Below, piece after piece: positions 22,881 through 35,469 of a stretch of DNA of 64,000 nt; the stretch's first letter is position 1, and each line of letters begins with the position of its first letter. A model generated the notes under the pieces. It was given only the letters and a program-made list of their open reading frames with translations, made no database searches and was not told the DNA's origin. The position numbers and the translations under genes are program-made. Source of the stretch: Gymnothorax reevesii (taxonomy: Eukaryota > Chordata > Actinopteri > Anguilliformes > Muraenidae); the NCBI GenBank assembly GCA_029721435.1, contig CM056573.1, forward strand, positions 2,702,501 to 2,766,500, in the 5' to 3' direction.

Positions 22881-25440
22881 TGTGATTCTTAATGCCAGTG
22901 CTCAGGGGCCTCTGTTAATGTTGGTTTCTGTCCTAAGCACAATGTCAACAGCAGGAATTAAACAATTGTTGAAATTTTATATAACAGCAGGAATGCACTG
23001 CAGGACAGCGCCAAGCTGGATGGAGAGTGATGCTCTGGGAAACATTCTGCCGGGAAACTCTGAGTCCCAGGATTTATGTGGACGTCAGCCTGATGGAGTG
23101 ATTTTGGCAGCATGCAGAGGACCAGAAGCGTATTTCACAGGTGGTCATGATGTGTTGGCAAATAGGTGAGTAGTGTTTATATAATTTATTACATGTTCAT
23201 ATTTATTCATTTAAAATCTAACTTCCTCTACTTTTATGTTTAAAAAGACAAGAATGTTGCCCACAAGGTGAGACAATATTATCCAGTGGTTTCAGAAAAT
23301 TTCAATATTCAAGCAAACAGCGATTTTTTTTTTTTTTTTTTTTTTTTGGGAGGGTTTCAAGTCTTATTACAGGGTTAAACCACTTTTGGCCGCGTACTGT
23401 CAACAGGTTTCAGAGTCTGTGCTTCAGTTGAGGGTTTTAAACACTTGTCTCAGCTGGAAATATTGGTCACACTGTTTGATCTGATGGGCTTTGCTTTGCA
23501 ATAATCTAATCAATGCACTGAGCAGACTCTCGATGCTCTGTTAAGTCTTGTTTATCCCTTTAAGCGAAATTACATTTTCATTCTGTAAGATCTGTACAGC
23601 ATGTATCTTTACTTGACTGGCATTCTGTACAGCGGTTCCCCTTAAGAGGTGAAACAGGCCCCACCACAGACTGCATCAAAAGTTTAAATTTCATGACTCT
23701 AATGTCATCTTGTCAACACAAAACTTCAAGTTTTTTTAAAAAGCAGGAAGAACACTAATGAAGTAAGTGTAAACACAGAATCACAACATAGCAGAAGTTC
23801 TGTTAGTAAAAACTGAGCAATATTGAACTATTCTGCTGGAACTCAGGATCACATTATTAAATAAAGCCTCCTTATCAGCCACTTACAACAAATGAAAGAA
23901 CCGCTTCCCCATCACTGACTCCACCCTCATATAAGCAAGCCAATAAGATTTAAATGTGTTATATATCTTTGCGCCTTGATAGACTGAGTATGTAAACTGG
24001 CAGAAATGGAATGAAACACATGGATAATTAACTGCATTCTCATGAGTCACGATGAACCTGCCGATTAAATGAATACACAGATTTATTTGCCGAAGGTGTA
24101 GGGACACTAATCTGTAACAGTGTAGCCCCCGTCTGTAGGATCCAGCAGGGCTGTGGACATCAGTTACTGCAGGACTGATCCAGGAACACAACATGAGCTG
24201 GTGAGCAACACTGCAGTAGTCAGCACCCAGCCTGCAGAGGCTCTCTCTCCTGGGGCAGAGGAGGGTCCTTTCTGCATCTCCCCTTTAGTCTCCAGTCACA
24301 TTCATCACTGACTCACGTAGAGACAATACGAATCGATCCGGACATCGCAAAGATTCACAGGGCGGAGCCCATATTACCTCACCTGGGTTCAGGAGTGAGG
24401 ACAACATTACCTGAGGCACAAGAGCTGAATCTGTTCGAGCGAGAGGTCACGTTACACTACCTGCTGAGATATTCACCTCGCTTCTTTTGTGTCTTTACCC
24501 GCTTCAACCTCGATGAATGGCAAATGCAGCAATGACGATTCGTTGGAATTTCTCAGATGCGAAACGGCATACAAACCATTACCGTTGGAATTAAAAAGAT
24601 GAGAAGAATTTAAATGGGTTTTAAAATCTGCCACAAGACTAGCTGGCAAGGCCAGCCGGTGTAATAAGGTTGATGAGAGATTCTCTCCTTTATTGCAGTT
24701 GAACACACTTTTCTAAAACTCCTGCATTTATTTCACTGCAACGAGATGGATATGCGTAGATACAGAAGGGCCGTGCTGAAGTCTTGCAGTCGTGCTGAAA
24801 TATACAGGACCGTAGGAGCATATTAACGGCCATAAAATCGTCCTCCTTTCGCTCTTCAAGGTAAATTAAAAGCATCAGAGCTCGAGGGTCGGCTCGTCAG
24901 AGTCGACGATGCTGCTGCCTCGTCTCCCGTGAAACGACCTCAGAGGTGAAGAGAGGCATCGATGAGTAAAGTTGCTTAGGCAGGAAAAAGAGATCTTTGA
25001 AACAAACCAGAATATAAATTAACTGCAGTGTCGCTTATCTCTTGGCAGAACCCTGGAATTTCCCCATGAGTAAGAAGTAATTTTGAGGAATATGCTGGAT
25101 GATTTAACCTGAGGGCGTACCTCAGTGTAGCAGTATTTGAGGATAATCTCCATTTTCTCTTAGAGCAGAAGGATGATATGTAAATCTGTCAATTGACAGA
25201 AAAAATGCTTCCTGGGAGTTCAGGGGGAAAATCCCCATATCTGTGTTTGATGGACTCATCACAGACCCCCCACAGTGAGGGACTTAATAACAGTTCCACA
25301 CAGCTGAACTCAGTAACCTAAAAATAATTTGATTTATTAAACAAAGATCTAAGCATTTATATAGAAGTTATTTAACACGGTAGTGTGGAACTGTTTCATT
25401 TTTAGAGCATATGCGTCATTCACATCATCCAGCCTACCAC
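22881..25440. other. No gene recognised
   Basis: A 24-base T run lies at 23324-23347. Open frames at 22858-23169 and 23883-24194 show no family signature. Nothing else is bounded. Confidence 0.45.
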
Positions 25441-25444
25441 AGCA

Positions 25445-25720
25445 TGAGCACAGGCTGTGAGAACACCACAGCTGAGAGAACAGCACAGGCTAATAAGACA
25501 GCACAGCTGAGAGAACAGCACAGGCTGACAGGACAACACAGCTGAGAGAACAGCACAGGCTGACAGGACAACACAGGCGATAGAACTGCACAGTTGAGAA
25601 AACAGCACAGGCTAATATGACAGCATAGCTGAGAGAATGGCACAGGCTGATATGGCAGAACAGGTGAGAGAGCAGCGCACAGCTGACAGGACAACACAGG
25701 CTGGCACAGCAGTGCAGAGA
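25445..25720. repeat. 35-bp minisatellite, degenerate
   Basis: Units of about 35 bases, CACAGCTGAGAGAACAGCAC then AGGCTGACAGGACAA, repeat about seven to eight times with increasing divergence to the right. Minus-strand open frames over it (25420-25856) translate to a Cys-Leu-Ser repeat and are artefacts of the tandem array. Confidence 0.9.
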
Positions 25721-25825
25721 CGGGGCCACTCATGTGAACTGGTGGTATCACTGAAGTTTTTTGCGGAGCTGCCTGTAGCACAGGTGGGGAAAGTGTGCTG
25801 CAGGACTCTGGGGTTTCATCATTAC

Positions 25826-25956
25826 CTCTCTCTCTCTCTCTCTCTCTCTCACTCACTCACTCACTCTCTCTCTCTCTCTCTCACTCACTCACTCACTCTC
25901 TCTCTCTCTCTCTCTCTCACTCACTCTCACTCACACACATACATACACACACGCAG
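25826..25956. repeat. (TC)n/(ACTC)n compound microsatellite
   Basis: Alternating TC and ACTC blocks are followed by a short CA/CATA run. Confidence 0.95.
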
Positions 25957-27546
25957 TCCTGCAGTAGCGCTACAGTAATTGTCTTTTCCTCACACACTTT
26001 GGGAAGGTTTGAGTGAAATTTATGCACAGCTGCTGCATAGCGAGGGTACATTTGTGATGACGCACAGCATATGGCACGACTGTCACAAACCATAAAAATC
26101 TCAGTATATATTTTTGCCTACCCTGTCGCCATCCTCTCTGTACTTACTTTCATAATGAATATATAAGACTACAAAATGTAAATTCCCTATTTTGAAGTTG
26201 ACAGTTGATGGAGACGTAGTGAAATAACATGTCAAAACAGAAATTGCTGTAACTGACAGATAAACAACCTTTGGCAGACGGAAAATAAAATTGATTCCTT
26301 GAACAAGCTTTCCCACACCACTGTATTAATTTCACCACAGAAACTTTCAGGGAAAAGCCCGTCGTGCTCACATAAAGCACAAAGTTTCCCTGCTGAAGCC
26401 GGAGGTTATCTGAGGTGACTGATTAAGGGGTAAAGAGGCTTGTACACACACACACTCACACTGTAAGCACAGGCACAGAATGAATGAAGACAGCAGTAGA
26501 AAGGACCTGCATTCACTCCATTTGCATATTCATGTGCTGTGAATGGATTTTTGGGGCTTTGCCAATAAATAAATGAGGAAAGTTTAGAGAAGTACAGGCC
26601 TCCACTATAGGCTTTATATCCGAGGAAAATATCCCACTGCAGAATCTTTCGATGCAGAGAAGTCGATTCCATTGCCATAGTGACAGAGTTACGTAATCAA
26701 CACTGTTATTATTTTTTTTAATAAAATGCATACATTACCTAATACAACTTGCAGATCAGACCAAGCAATCTGATTGGTCAATCAGACGATTAGAATGTTC
26801 TCAAATGAGCAACACAGTTCAGGTAGCCTGTGCTCAAATGAAAAATACCTCATCACTGAAAATATTACTCTGCCTCTCTTAGTCGCCTGGGCCATTGATC
26901 TCATTAATTTGTCATTGAAATTAAAATTTAATAAATCAACACATCTGTGAAAACTGTCGTCTTTATTTCAGAGGTAAATTGATAATGACCTGAAAAGTTG
27001 ATTAGCGAAAGCTTCCAAAAGGTGGGGTTAAAATGATGTTACTCTGTTCAGCCTTAATGTTACAGGTTACTTGGTTACTTTTGCTGCTTGGCCACATTAA
27101 TCTGTATTAAAGATTATTACATAATATAATATTTAATAATATATATTTACATATAACCCGTTAATATAAGTTTGTTTGATGAAGATAAGCTGACCCGTTG
27201 TCATGGCACCTGTTAGCTTAAAAATGACTGAGATGTCGGCAGAAGTAGCTATAACTATCAGTCCATGAAAAAATTATTTTTTGCAGTTATAACATGATAG
27301 AGTTCACAAAGCAGTTTTGTGTTGCTACGTGCGGTATTTATTCAGTTTAGGGAAATCACGATGTCTAGAAAACATAAGCCGAAATTGGCTGGCTGACAAG
27401 GACTAGTTAACGTCAGATCTCATACATTTCCACGGAAACGGAGAGAATACTAGCAAAAAACTTTTTTATTTTGAGAGCGAAATGCCCACAGTATGAATAC
27501 ATTTTGATTATACATTTTATTTTGTTGGTAATAGTTGTATAATCAC

Positions 27547-27660
27547 ATTATTACACTTGAGGGTGTGCTTGACCGTCATTCTTGTCACTTCAGTGATGCT
27601 AATGGGCCGCATCACTGTCGTGACAAGAATGCGGTCAAGCACATTCTTACGTGTAATAAT
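27547..27660. repeat. 114-bp near-palindrome
   Basis: Arms of about 52 bases (27547-27599 and 27609-27660) share ATTATTACAC, GTGCTTGACCG, ATTCTTGTCAC and CAGTGATGC in inverted order around a 9-base loop. A foldback MITE is the most likely origin. No unambiguous target duplication is seen. Confidence 0.85.
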
Positions 27661-27839
27661 GCCTAATGATAAAACGGGTGCTTCCCATCCTTAAATTTGA
27701 TTGGCTGAGCCGTGTTCCATGCTGGTATAAAATCAGTGTAACCTACCTTGCTAGCTATAGCATTATAGAGTTCGATACTACTTTAGCTTGCTAACTAGCT
27801 CACTATTTCATTATTAGAGATGTATTGTTGATTTTTTTT

Positions 27840-28361
27840 TTCTTGTGTTTATTTTATGGGCTATGTGTAGGGTAACCACATCCATAGTTGTGAACGCTAG
27901 CTAGTTGACAAGCTGGCTATCAAACTAATGCACAATTCAACATATTTTACTGGACACCGGCAATTGTGGAGAACAAAAGTCAATCTTGTTCCCTACTCTC
28001 GCTGCTGGTTGTAATGATATGGCCAATCATTAGAAGCGAGTTGAGAAAAAGGAAACTGGAAAACCAAAACCGAAACGAACGCAAAATTATTTATCGCGGT
28101 CTTCGGGAGATCGAAGGAGACATTCCGAATAGGCTGCTTTCATAGTATATCTACATTAACAAGCCAAAATAGAATGATGTGATATGATGGCGCTAAATGA
28201 AAAAGCAATCTTAGCATCTTTGTTGCTTGCCAACCATTCTGTCCACTCCATTTTGCTTGGTGGGAGAACGAATAGTTCTCAATTTTATTGTTGCATTATT
28301 ACCAATAAATTGTCAATTTTATTCTTGTGTGTTTATTTAATGGGCTATATGTAGGGTAACC
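27840..28361. repeat. Pair of ~40-bp direct repeats
   Basis: TTCTTGTGTTTATTTTATGG then GCTATGTGTAGGGTAACCA (27840-27879) recurs at 28322-28361 with a few changes. The spacer is about 440 bases. Confidence 0.7.
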
Positions 28362-28609
28362 ATTTTATGAAAGCAATAAGCCCCTTGAAGCAATGGGTTA
28401 ACAGGGATTCCGCTGCACGTCATGCCTTAGAACACCCCTCCGCCGTTATAAAACCACTGTAACCCACTACAGCTTGGGGCTTATTCCTGTATTAATACAC
28501 ATGCATTTTCATGTGGTCATAACACTGAAAAATTTGAGATGTTGGATAAAAGTGAAAATATTGCATCAATTGGTTACATCTAACAGTTCTAAGTTTTCTC
28601 GGCTGATTT

Positions 28610-29300
28610 TTCCCATCTGCCAAAGAGGTTATGTTTTCAACCCCTGTTTGTTACTTGCTGAAATCAATTTCAGCAAGTATATCAGTCAGTTGCATTATGT
28701 CTGTTTGTCTGTCAGTTTGTAAGTTACGCGTTCTTTTGCCATTTATCATGCACTAATCTCAACAAAACTTGGAGACAAGTTAGCACAGGTTACTCGCTAT
28801 AGTTTTTGTTTTTTTTATGTTTTTTAGTTTCTATGTCAAAGGTCATGGTCAAGTTCACACAAAAGGTCAAAAACACATTTTGATCCAAAACTTTCTAATA
28901 AAGCTAGAGACTCAAAAATAATGCCATTCTTTTGGTCAACCCAATGCAGTTCTTACAGTTTGGGTCTAACAGTCATGATGATGTGACTCTGACATAAGTA
29001 AAAATGACGTCACAGCATGACATAATTTTTTTTTTATTTTTGCCAAAATGATTTTTTATACTGTTCTCTGTATAATATGATATATCTTTTCAGCTTTTTA
29101 AATTTCAATTTCAAGTCGTCGTTCTTTGAACCAACTTTTATTTGTTTCTTTGTCTGTCTGTGAACAGGATAACTGAAGAAGTTATGAATGGTTTGGCACA
29201 AAATTTGGTACAATGATAGGTGATAGTCCAAGGATGAGTTGATTTAATCTGGAGCCTATTCTGAATCCTCATATTTAGAGTCCTTAAAAACTGCTTAAAG
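28610..29300 (+). repeat. Dispersed repeat (family R) with probable nested insertion
   Basis: The left piece CTGCCAAAGAGGTTATGTTTTC then AACCCCTGTTTG (28616-28650) and the right piece TTTCTTTGTCTGTCTGTGAACAGGATAAC... (from about 29140) together match the continuous copy at 48095-48760. The ~480 bases between them contain TGCTGAAATCAATTTCAGCA, a hairpin, and a distinct repeat. Confidence 0.55.
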
Positions 29301-30463
29301 GATAAGTTTAAAAAAAAAAAGTATGGAAATCCATAAAAATGAGAGCTACGTTTTTTAAGGTAAAAAAAATGCAAGCATTGGGAAATTCTGAAGTTCACCT
29401 CAGCTGTGGAAGTGATAGTGAAACTGTTTCACTGTAACTGTGTCCTGGTTTGAATGCAAATCCTGAGAATGTATTTTCCTCATAAAATAAAGGCTTTTAA
29501 TTTGTCAGGTTGAGCTTTATCTCAGTTTCAGTTTTATAGCTGGTGACAAAGCTTCTTGGCAACAAAAGGCAACAAAACTTCTTGATTAGGCTGAGGAAAC
29601 AAAACTACCGTCTAATTGGAATCAAATCATTTGTGCAGTTCAGGAAACAATCATGATCTGGGTCAAAACAGACCCTTTTGAAGATATAGTTAACAGTGTG
29701 AAAGGGTCTATTTTGACCCAAACCATAATATTATTCTTTCAGAAAGCCTTTGGGCTAGCTTTTTTCATGCGGAAGAGCTCACAGCACCCTCTTTTTCCAG
29801 GTCAGTTTCCTTCTCTCTGGGCTAGATTTCACCCCAGTATGCCAAGCGAGAGAGCGACTGGAGTAAACTTGGGGTGGTTGCTAATGTCTTGCTGCACACA
29901 CAAGGCGTTCGCTCACTCAGACCAGCAGGAACTTTAGTTTCTCCAATGAACCTGACCTGCATGTCTTTGAGTGGAAACTCAGATATACAGTGGAGTCCCA
30001 CACAAACACACCAGAGATCCTGGCCGGAACTCAGTCCTGCAAACGTTAGCTGTGAGAACACTGCGCCATCCACTGCCAGGTTTGATCAATGTGTCTCCTT
30101 GACTTTGGCTCGTAACTGAACGCAAACTGAATCTAAACTCAAATAAACCGTGTTGAGGGAGGAAGGCGCTCTTGCAGGTCATGGTGGCCAATCAAAAATA
30201 GCGATTGAATGCAGGCCAATGTCCTGATGCAGATCAGGAACCTAAGTGAACAGGGACATTACAATCATTTTTTCTCATTACAGTTTTATAATCTTGTTCT
30301 GTCTGGGAACTCAGCAGGGTTGTCCGCAGAATGCTAATACGCTTAAGGAGATTCTAAAGCCACTCAGTGAGCACTATAAAGCGTTTGTGAGGAGAGAAAC
30401 GCAGAATCTTTAGGCTCTGTCACTAATTTTCTAGTAACTTTCGTTTTCTGACTTTTGACAAAA
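29301..30463. other. No recognisable feature
   Basis: Open frames on both strands at 29653-30191 are mutually overlapping and have no family signature. Confidence 0.45.
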
Positions 30464-30471
30464 GCTGAATC

Positions 30472-30821
30472 GATAACACTTTACAATAAGGTTACATTAA
30501 GTAATATCAGTCAATGCAGTAATAAGCATTAAATACCAATCAATTAACAGTTGGCTAATGCATAAGTGAGCTAAATAAGCATTAGATAACCTTAACTGAC
30601 TATTTAATAATGCTCTTTGACATCCTTATAGTGAAGTTGAAAACATCCCTTAAGTAACTCCTCAAACTATCAAACAAGTCAGTAATGTATAAATTAATAC
30701 CTTAGTTAACATGAACACCAATAGTAAATAATTAGTGGACACATGTTAATTAGCTGACAGTTTATGCTTCTTACTGCATTAGCTAATGTTAATTATTGTG
30801 GCATTATTTTAAAGTATTACT
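30472..30821. mobile_element. 350-bp hAT-like MITE with exact 8-bp duplication
   Basis: The element runs GATAACACTTTACAATAAGG to TTTAAAGTATTACT and is flanked on both sides by GCTGAATC (30464-30471, 30822-30829). The ends are inverted repeats with mismatches (TAACACTTTACAATAAGG versus TAATACTTTAAAATAATG). The TTAATG/GTTAAT-rich interior is typical of a fish family with ACACTTTACAATAAGGTT ends. No coding capacity. Confidence 0.85.
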
Positions 30822-30829
30822 GCTGAATC

Positions 30830-32880
30830 TAATGTTATTGGTATTTAGTGCAATATTTATTTTATATTTAGCCTGCTATCATTTAAAGAAACAGCTGTTT
30901 AAAATTCAACTGTTTACATGGCAGATGTTTGTAATCTTGTCTCTGGAGAGTTTCTGTATGTTGCTTGATGTTTTCATCTTTAACAGCCAAAATGTAACAC
31001 TCAAGAAATGAAGTGGGGGGGGGAGGTGGGGCGTGATTTACAGGGTAATGAACTGCTTTAGGTTATTAAACAAGAGCTGAGCGAGAGCGATGACCTGCAG
31101 GCACAACAGAACTCAATCGCCAGATTAATCACAATGAATAAAGTGGGATTTAGAAGGCAAAAGTGAACTAATACAGATGCCACAATTCTCAGATTGTTTG
31201 TTCCTTCGCATGCACGGCAGTATTGAAGCTAAAGGTCACTGTTATTCTGACGTGCCAGGATGATACTAATAATGTCATTTGATCTAAACTGTCTATATCT
31301 ACTCATGACAAAAAAAAAATAAAAAATTTTTGCATTTGCTGAAAGCCTCAAAAAGCCAAATGTGGAACTGATCAGCTGTAAGACTGATATTTGGCTGACA
31401 TCATGTACTCAGATGGTTATGAAGTAATCTAATAACTGTATGACCAGCAGGTGAAAATATGATTCACAACCTACAGAGATCATAGCAGTTTCTGTTAAAT
31501 ACCCTGTGATGCAAAACATGGTCATGCACTTGTTTAAAACCTGTACGATGTGCTGACGAGCAGTCAGTGGAGATGCACATGGACTTACTGGAGAGCTGGA
31601 AATGTAGTTTACTTTGCACTCAAAATTATTGTAATTATGCATCGGTCTACAACTGAATTTCACTGATTATGGAACCAAATATTGTAAATTAACTTTCTGG
31701 AAATTACAGACTCAACTTAATTCATGTGGCGAGATGAAGCCAATTCAGCCCAACTAGGCCCACCATTTTCCCATCACTAAAGCAATCCTAACACTTATGA
31801 TGTTTAAGGAGAGGGTGGAATCTACCACAGTATCAAGCCTGGTCTTGAAAACTCCCAAACCTTTTGCCTCTACAATATGGCCCGGCAAACTATTAACACT
31901 GAGATCACTCTCTGAGTGAAAATATATTTCCTAATATCAGTGCTAAACTTCTCTGGTCTAAACTCAGTGTCTAAGTACTTCCATGTCTGAAGCGACTAAA
32001 GTTTCTCAGTTTTACTCCAGATAACTGATGTGACACAAAGGCATTTCTTTCTCTGATAATATGTGATAGAATTATTTAATGAAAGTAAGCAGGATTACGG
32101 CATGATGTTATTAAGATAACGGTATTTTATATCTGGCTGTGAGGGTCGTGACCTGTCTCGGTGCATTCTGGGATGTATCCTGCCTCTTCTTCACATGGGC
32201 AGGGACAATATTTCCTTCACTTACGAACACCAGTGAATATCTGCTTTCAGGTTTATGTACGGTACAGTTCTGGGGATGAATAAATAAATGCACAAACGTT
32301 CACATACACTGAGGCGACCTGAATCATGGGCCTGCTGAAGCACACATGGGACGGCACAGGAGCAGAGAGGAGATCATTGATCCGTCTGCCCAGGGATCCC
32401 CCGACTACTCCAGAATCTGAATCATCAGTCATCCTGCACTGCTGGATCCACCGTAGAGTTACTGATTGTGGAGGGATTGATCTTTCTGGTAAAAGGATTC
32501 ATGAGGAGGGGAAAAGGCTGTCTGACTGATGAAGATGAGGTCACACTTCATATATCTTCATACAGCCTGCAATGCATTTGAAGAGTTTGTTTCCAAAACG
32601 CAATAGGTGCCAAAATGACGAAACTTGAGCTAATACCATAGAGCGTTAATCATTGTAACGGCTATTCCTATTTTTACAAAATTTGGGGAATATGCTTTGA
32701 TCCTAATATCTATCAACTCTGAATTTTGAAACAAAATTGGTTAATAAGCAAAAGTGTAGAAATTTGTCCTTTAAATTTTGACATCAATTTTCCATTGGAA
32801 GTCGCCGTTAAAGGTGAAATGAAAGGCTGGAGGTTTTGTTAGCAGATGTGGTACGGGCCTTTATGTTCTGTTTAGTCAGT
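30830..32880. other. No gene recognised; possible old repeats
   Basis: A stretch at 31730-31990 (CAACTAGGCCCACCATTTTC, GGCAAACTATTAACACTGAG, AAATATATTTCCTAATATC) has the feel of a LINE 3' region but I could not identify it. A GGGATGTATCC word near 32170 recalls the dispersed repeat seen at 11985. Confidence 0.35.
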
Positions 32881-32881
32881 A

Positions 32882-33645
32882 TTGGTTTTCACCTTGCATC
32901 TCTTCAATGGATTTCATTTTTGCCCACCCTATGTCTTGTTATGGATAACTGAGGGAAATCGGGTCCGCAGGTCTTTGGATGTTAGTCTGGGTTCAATTTG
33001 TGACCACGTGGTTATCAGCGCACTGTTGGTGGAATTTAGGAAGGCCAGCCAATTCTGGAAAGGTTCACCACTATTCCTAGTTTTCTGCATTTGTTGGTAA
33101 TGGCTCCCATTGCTTGGCTTGCTTGAGTCCCAGTGCCATAGAAATGGCTTTCAAATTGTACTAAACTTCTAAAATATTAAAATAAATTCTAAAATACTCA
33201 TTCCAGTGTAATATATGTCAACAATGTTGTTTCTCACATGTTCTTGAACCTCTTTAGATCACAGCATCATTCGCTGCTTTTTGCCTAATTCACATTGCCA
33301 AACCGCTTTTATTGATTTCTAGATTCATCAGAGCTGGCAGGTATCATCTGTCAAGTGCTAGTGCACCTAATTATCTTTTAAATTAGTTTTTTTGGTTGAT
33401 TTTCTAACAATGGAGACAATTTGTTTTTCAAATAGGTCCAGGTAGAGTTGGATAGCTTTTTTCTTTCAATAAATGAAGCCATCATTTTAAAACTGCATAT
33501 TTTGGTTATTCAGGTTATTTATTTATTTATTTATTGTCTCATATCAAAATTAGTTTGACAATCTGAAACATTTGATTGCAACAAATATGCAAAAAAAAAA
33601 AGAAAGAAGAGATCAGGAATGGGCAAATACTGTATGTATTCACTG
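32882..33645. mobile_element. Decayed Tc1-lineage element
   Basis: The right end reads GGGCAAATACTGTATGTATTCACTG (33621-33645), a mutated form of the CAGTG...GTATTTGCCC end described at 17504. The preceding AGTTTGACAATCTGAAACATTT also occurs near 17420. Further left, TTTGGATGTTAGTCTGGG, GAAAGGTTCACCACTATTCC and CAGTGCCATAGAAATGGC match internal sequence of the same fish element type. The left end is not visible and no intact frame remains. Confidence 0.6.
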
Positions 33646-34364
33646 CCTTATGCAGGTGTGTTGGTTGTATAACATCATTTGCTCATTTTGTTAAGCATAC
33701 AAATTATTATTATTATTTTTTTTTTGGTTGATTCTACATATATTAATTAATGTTTTTTTGAAGAAAATACTTGTATAATTCTCAGGTCCTGCAGTTTATG
33801 ATTGAATCTGGGAGTGATGTGTAACTGTCTCGGGAAGCAGTACTTTATTTATTTATTTGTGACCATTTCAGAAAGATTTTTACTTTCTCATTTATTATAA
33901 CCTTGTATCAGACTTATTTTATAAGTAAGCAAAATTAGATGATAAAAAATATTCTGACAATGAACTTCGAAACGCTCCAAGGATTGACCTCAGCGGGGAC
34001 CTGGCACACGCACCATCTGTGGAGTTACTCAGCAATGTAAATGGATTATTGAAATTAAAAATCCATGTCACTAAATTCAATATATGCTCTGGAGGGGATA
34101 TGCATGAGAAAATTATATTAGCATCCCAGCAAGACCAAGTGGATTAAATATTTACTGTTGAGCATCATATTAGATTCCCACAGATTACAGACCACAGCGC
34201 ACTACTCTGAAGGAAATATAATTCAACACAGCCATTCTCTTGCTAAGATATTCACGACTGGTCCACCGCAAGCCAATATCAGGATGTCTCTGTAAACCCA
34301 CAAAAATTATAACTGATGTCAAAACTGCACACAAAGCAAACCATAAAAATCATGGTCAGGTCAT
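33646..34364. other. No recognisable feature
   Basis: AT-rich sequence with short homopolymers and no gene. Confidence 0.4.
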
Positions 34365-34369
34365 TTTAC

Positions 34370-35464
34370 TGTCATGGTTATGGTTTTTGGTCATGTTTAT
34401 GTTCATGTTCAGTGTTCATGATTTTATCTTTTATTTATTCTTTTTGGTTATTGTTATACTCAGGTTTCAGTTCCATTGCACTTGTCTCCCCTGTCTTGTG
34501 ATCTAGTTGGTTCAGTCCGTCTTCCCTGTCTGCGTGCTCACTGACTTTGGGTGATTTAAATGAGGTTCGGTGTTTAAAATATTCCTTCGATTCTCCTTTA
34601 CTTCCTTCGCCTTTCTGTTCTGATTACTAACAAAACTAACATTTGTAATTTGTATCACAGTCTATTAACACAACTAATCCATGTATATAGATTACTAACT
34701 TACTGAAGAGCACTCTAGTTAAATATGTAAAGTTGCACTGCTACTAATTTAGACTAATTCCCTCTCCTCAATCGCCCTGTTCTAATCTCCGCCTCTCGCT
34801 CAGCTCTCCTGAGTTTCTGCGAGAATCTCTCGCACGTGCGTAATTACTCTCCAGCACTCGTTATCTGTGCACTTAGAACTCCTTGACCGGAGCTGTTTAA
34901 TTGTCATAGGCTGTTTGTGTGATCCCCATTTGTGTCTTGGCTCTTGCCAATTTTCGTGGTTAGGGCTTCCCTCATGTGATTCTCCCATTGTAATTAGTCT
35001 GATTCTCTACACCTGATTCCTGCATAGCATGTGACTTCCCCTATGTGTATTTAAGCAGTCATTTCACTCACAGCTCCTTGTCAGAACGTTGATCAATATT
35101 TCTTTGTGCCAAGCGCCTCGTATGCCATAGATTATTGTTTTACTTCTACTGGATGGTCTGACTTTGATTTTTTCCATTGCTGGTTTTTGACCCAATTTTG
35201 TATGACCACGATTTCTGTGTTTGGATGCCCTGTGTATGACCCTTGGCTTCGTTCATCAACTACGACTTTTTGTCTACCGTTTATGTACCTTTGCCTACCT
35301 GCCTTCCTGGTTCTGACCCCTGCCTGTCTTATCGACACTGCTTTTGGATTTCGTATTGTAGCTTGGCAATCCTTGTGTTTTTTGGTTTTGACTCGGACCT
35401 CAATAAAGGCATACGTTTTTTGGATTTCTCTCTCTTGCATGTGGTTCCTGAACACACCGTCAGA
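34370..35464 (+). mobile_element. Solo LTR, family A copy 3
   Basis: This 1095-bp block begins TGTCATGG and is flanked by TTTAC on both sides (34365-34369, 35465-35469). It shares CTTGTGATCTAGTTGGTTCA, TTCACTCACAGCTC and CATAGCATGTGACTTCC with the other copies. TATTTAA (35048-35054) and AATAAA (35402-35407) give plus orientation. The terminal CA is mutated (CAGA). Open frames inside (35106-35498 plus, 35132-35524 minus) are LTR sequence and not genes. Confidence 0.85.
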
Positions 35465-35469
35465 TTTAC

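Larger units (their letters stand above)
25957..28605. other. No gene recognised; hairpin and direct repeat inside
   Basis: Two features stand out: the near-palindrome at 27547-27660 and a ~40-bp direct repeat (27840-27879 and 28322-28361). The remainder shows no gene. Confidence 0.45.

Noticed and set aside
25420..25856. Cys/Leu/Ser-rich repetitive protein on the minus strand
   Set aside because: The three overlapping frames are read from a 35-bp tandem repeat. A period not divisible by three leaves all frames open by composition, not by selection.
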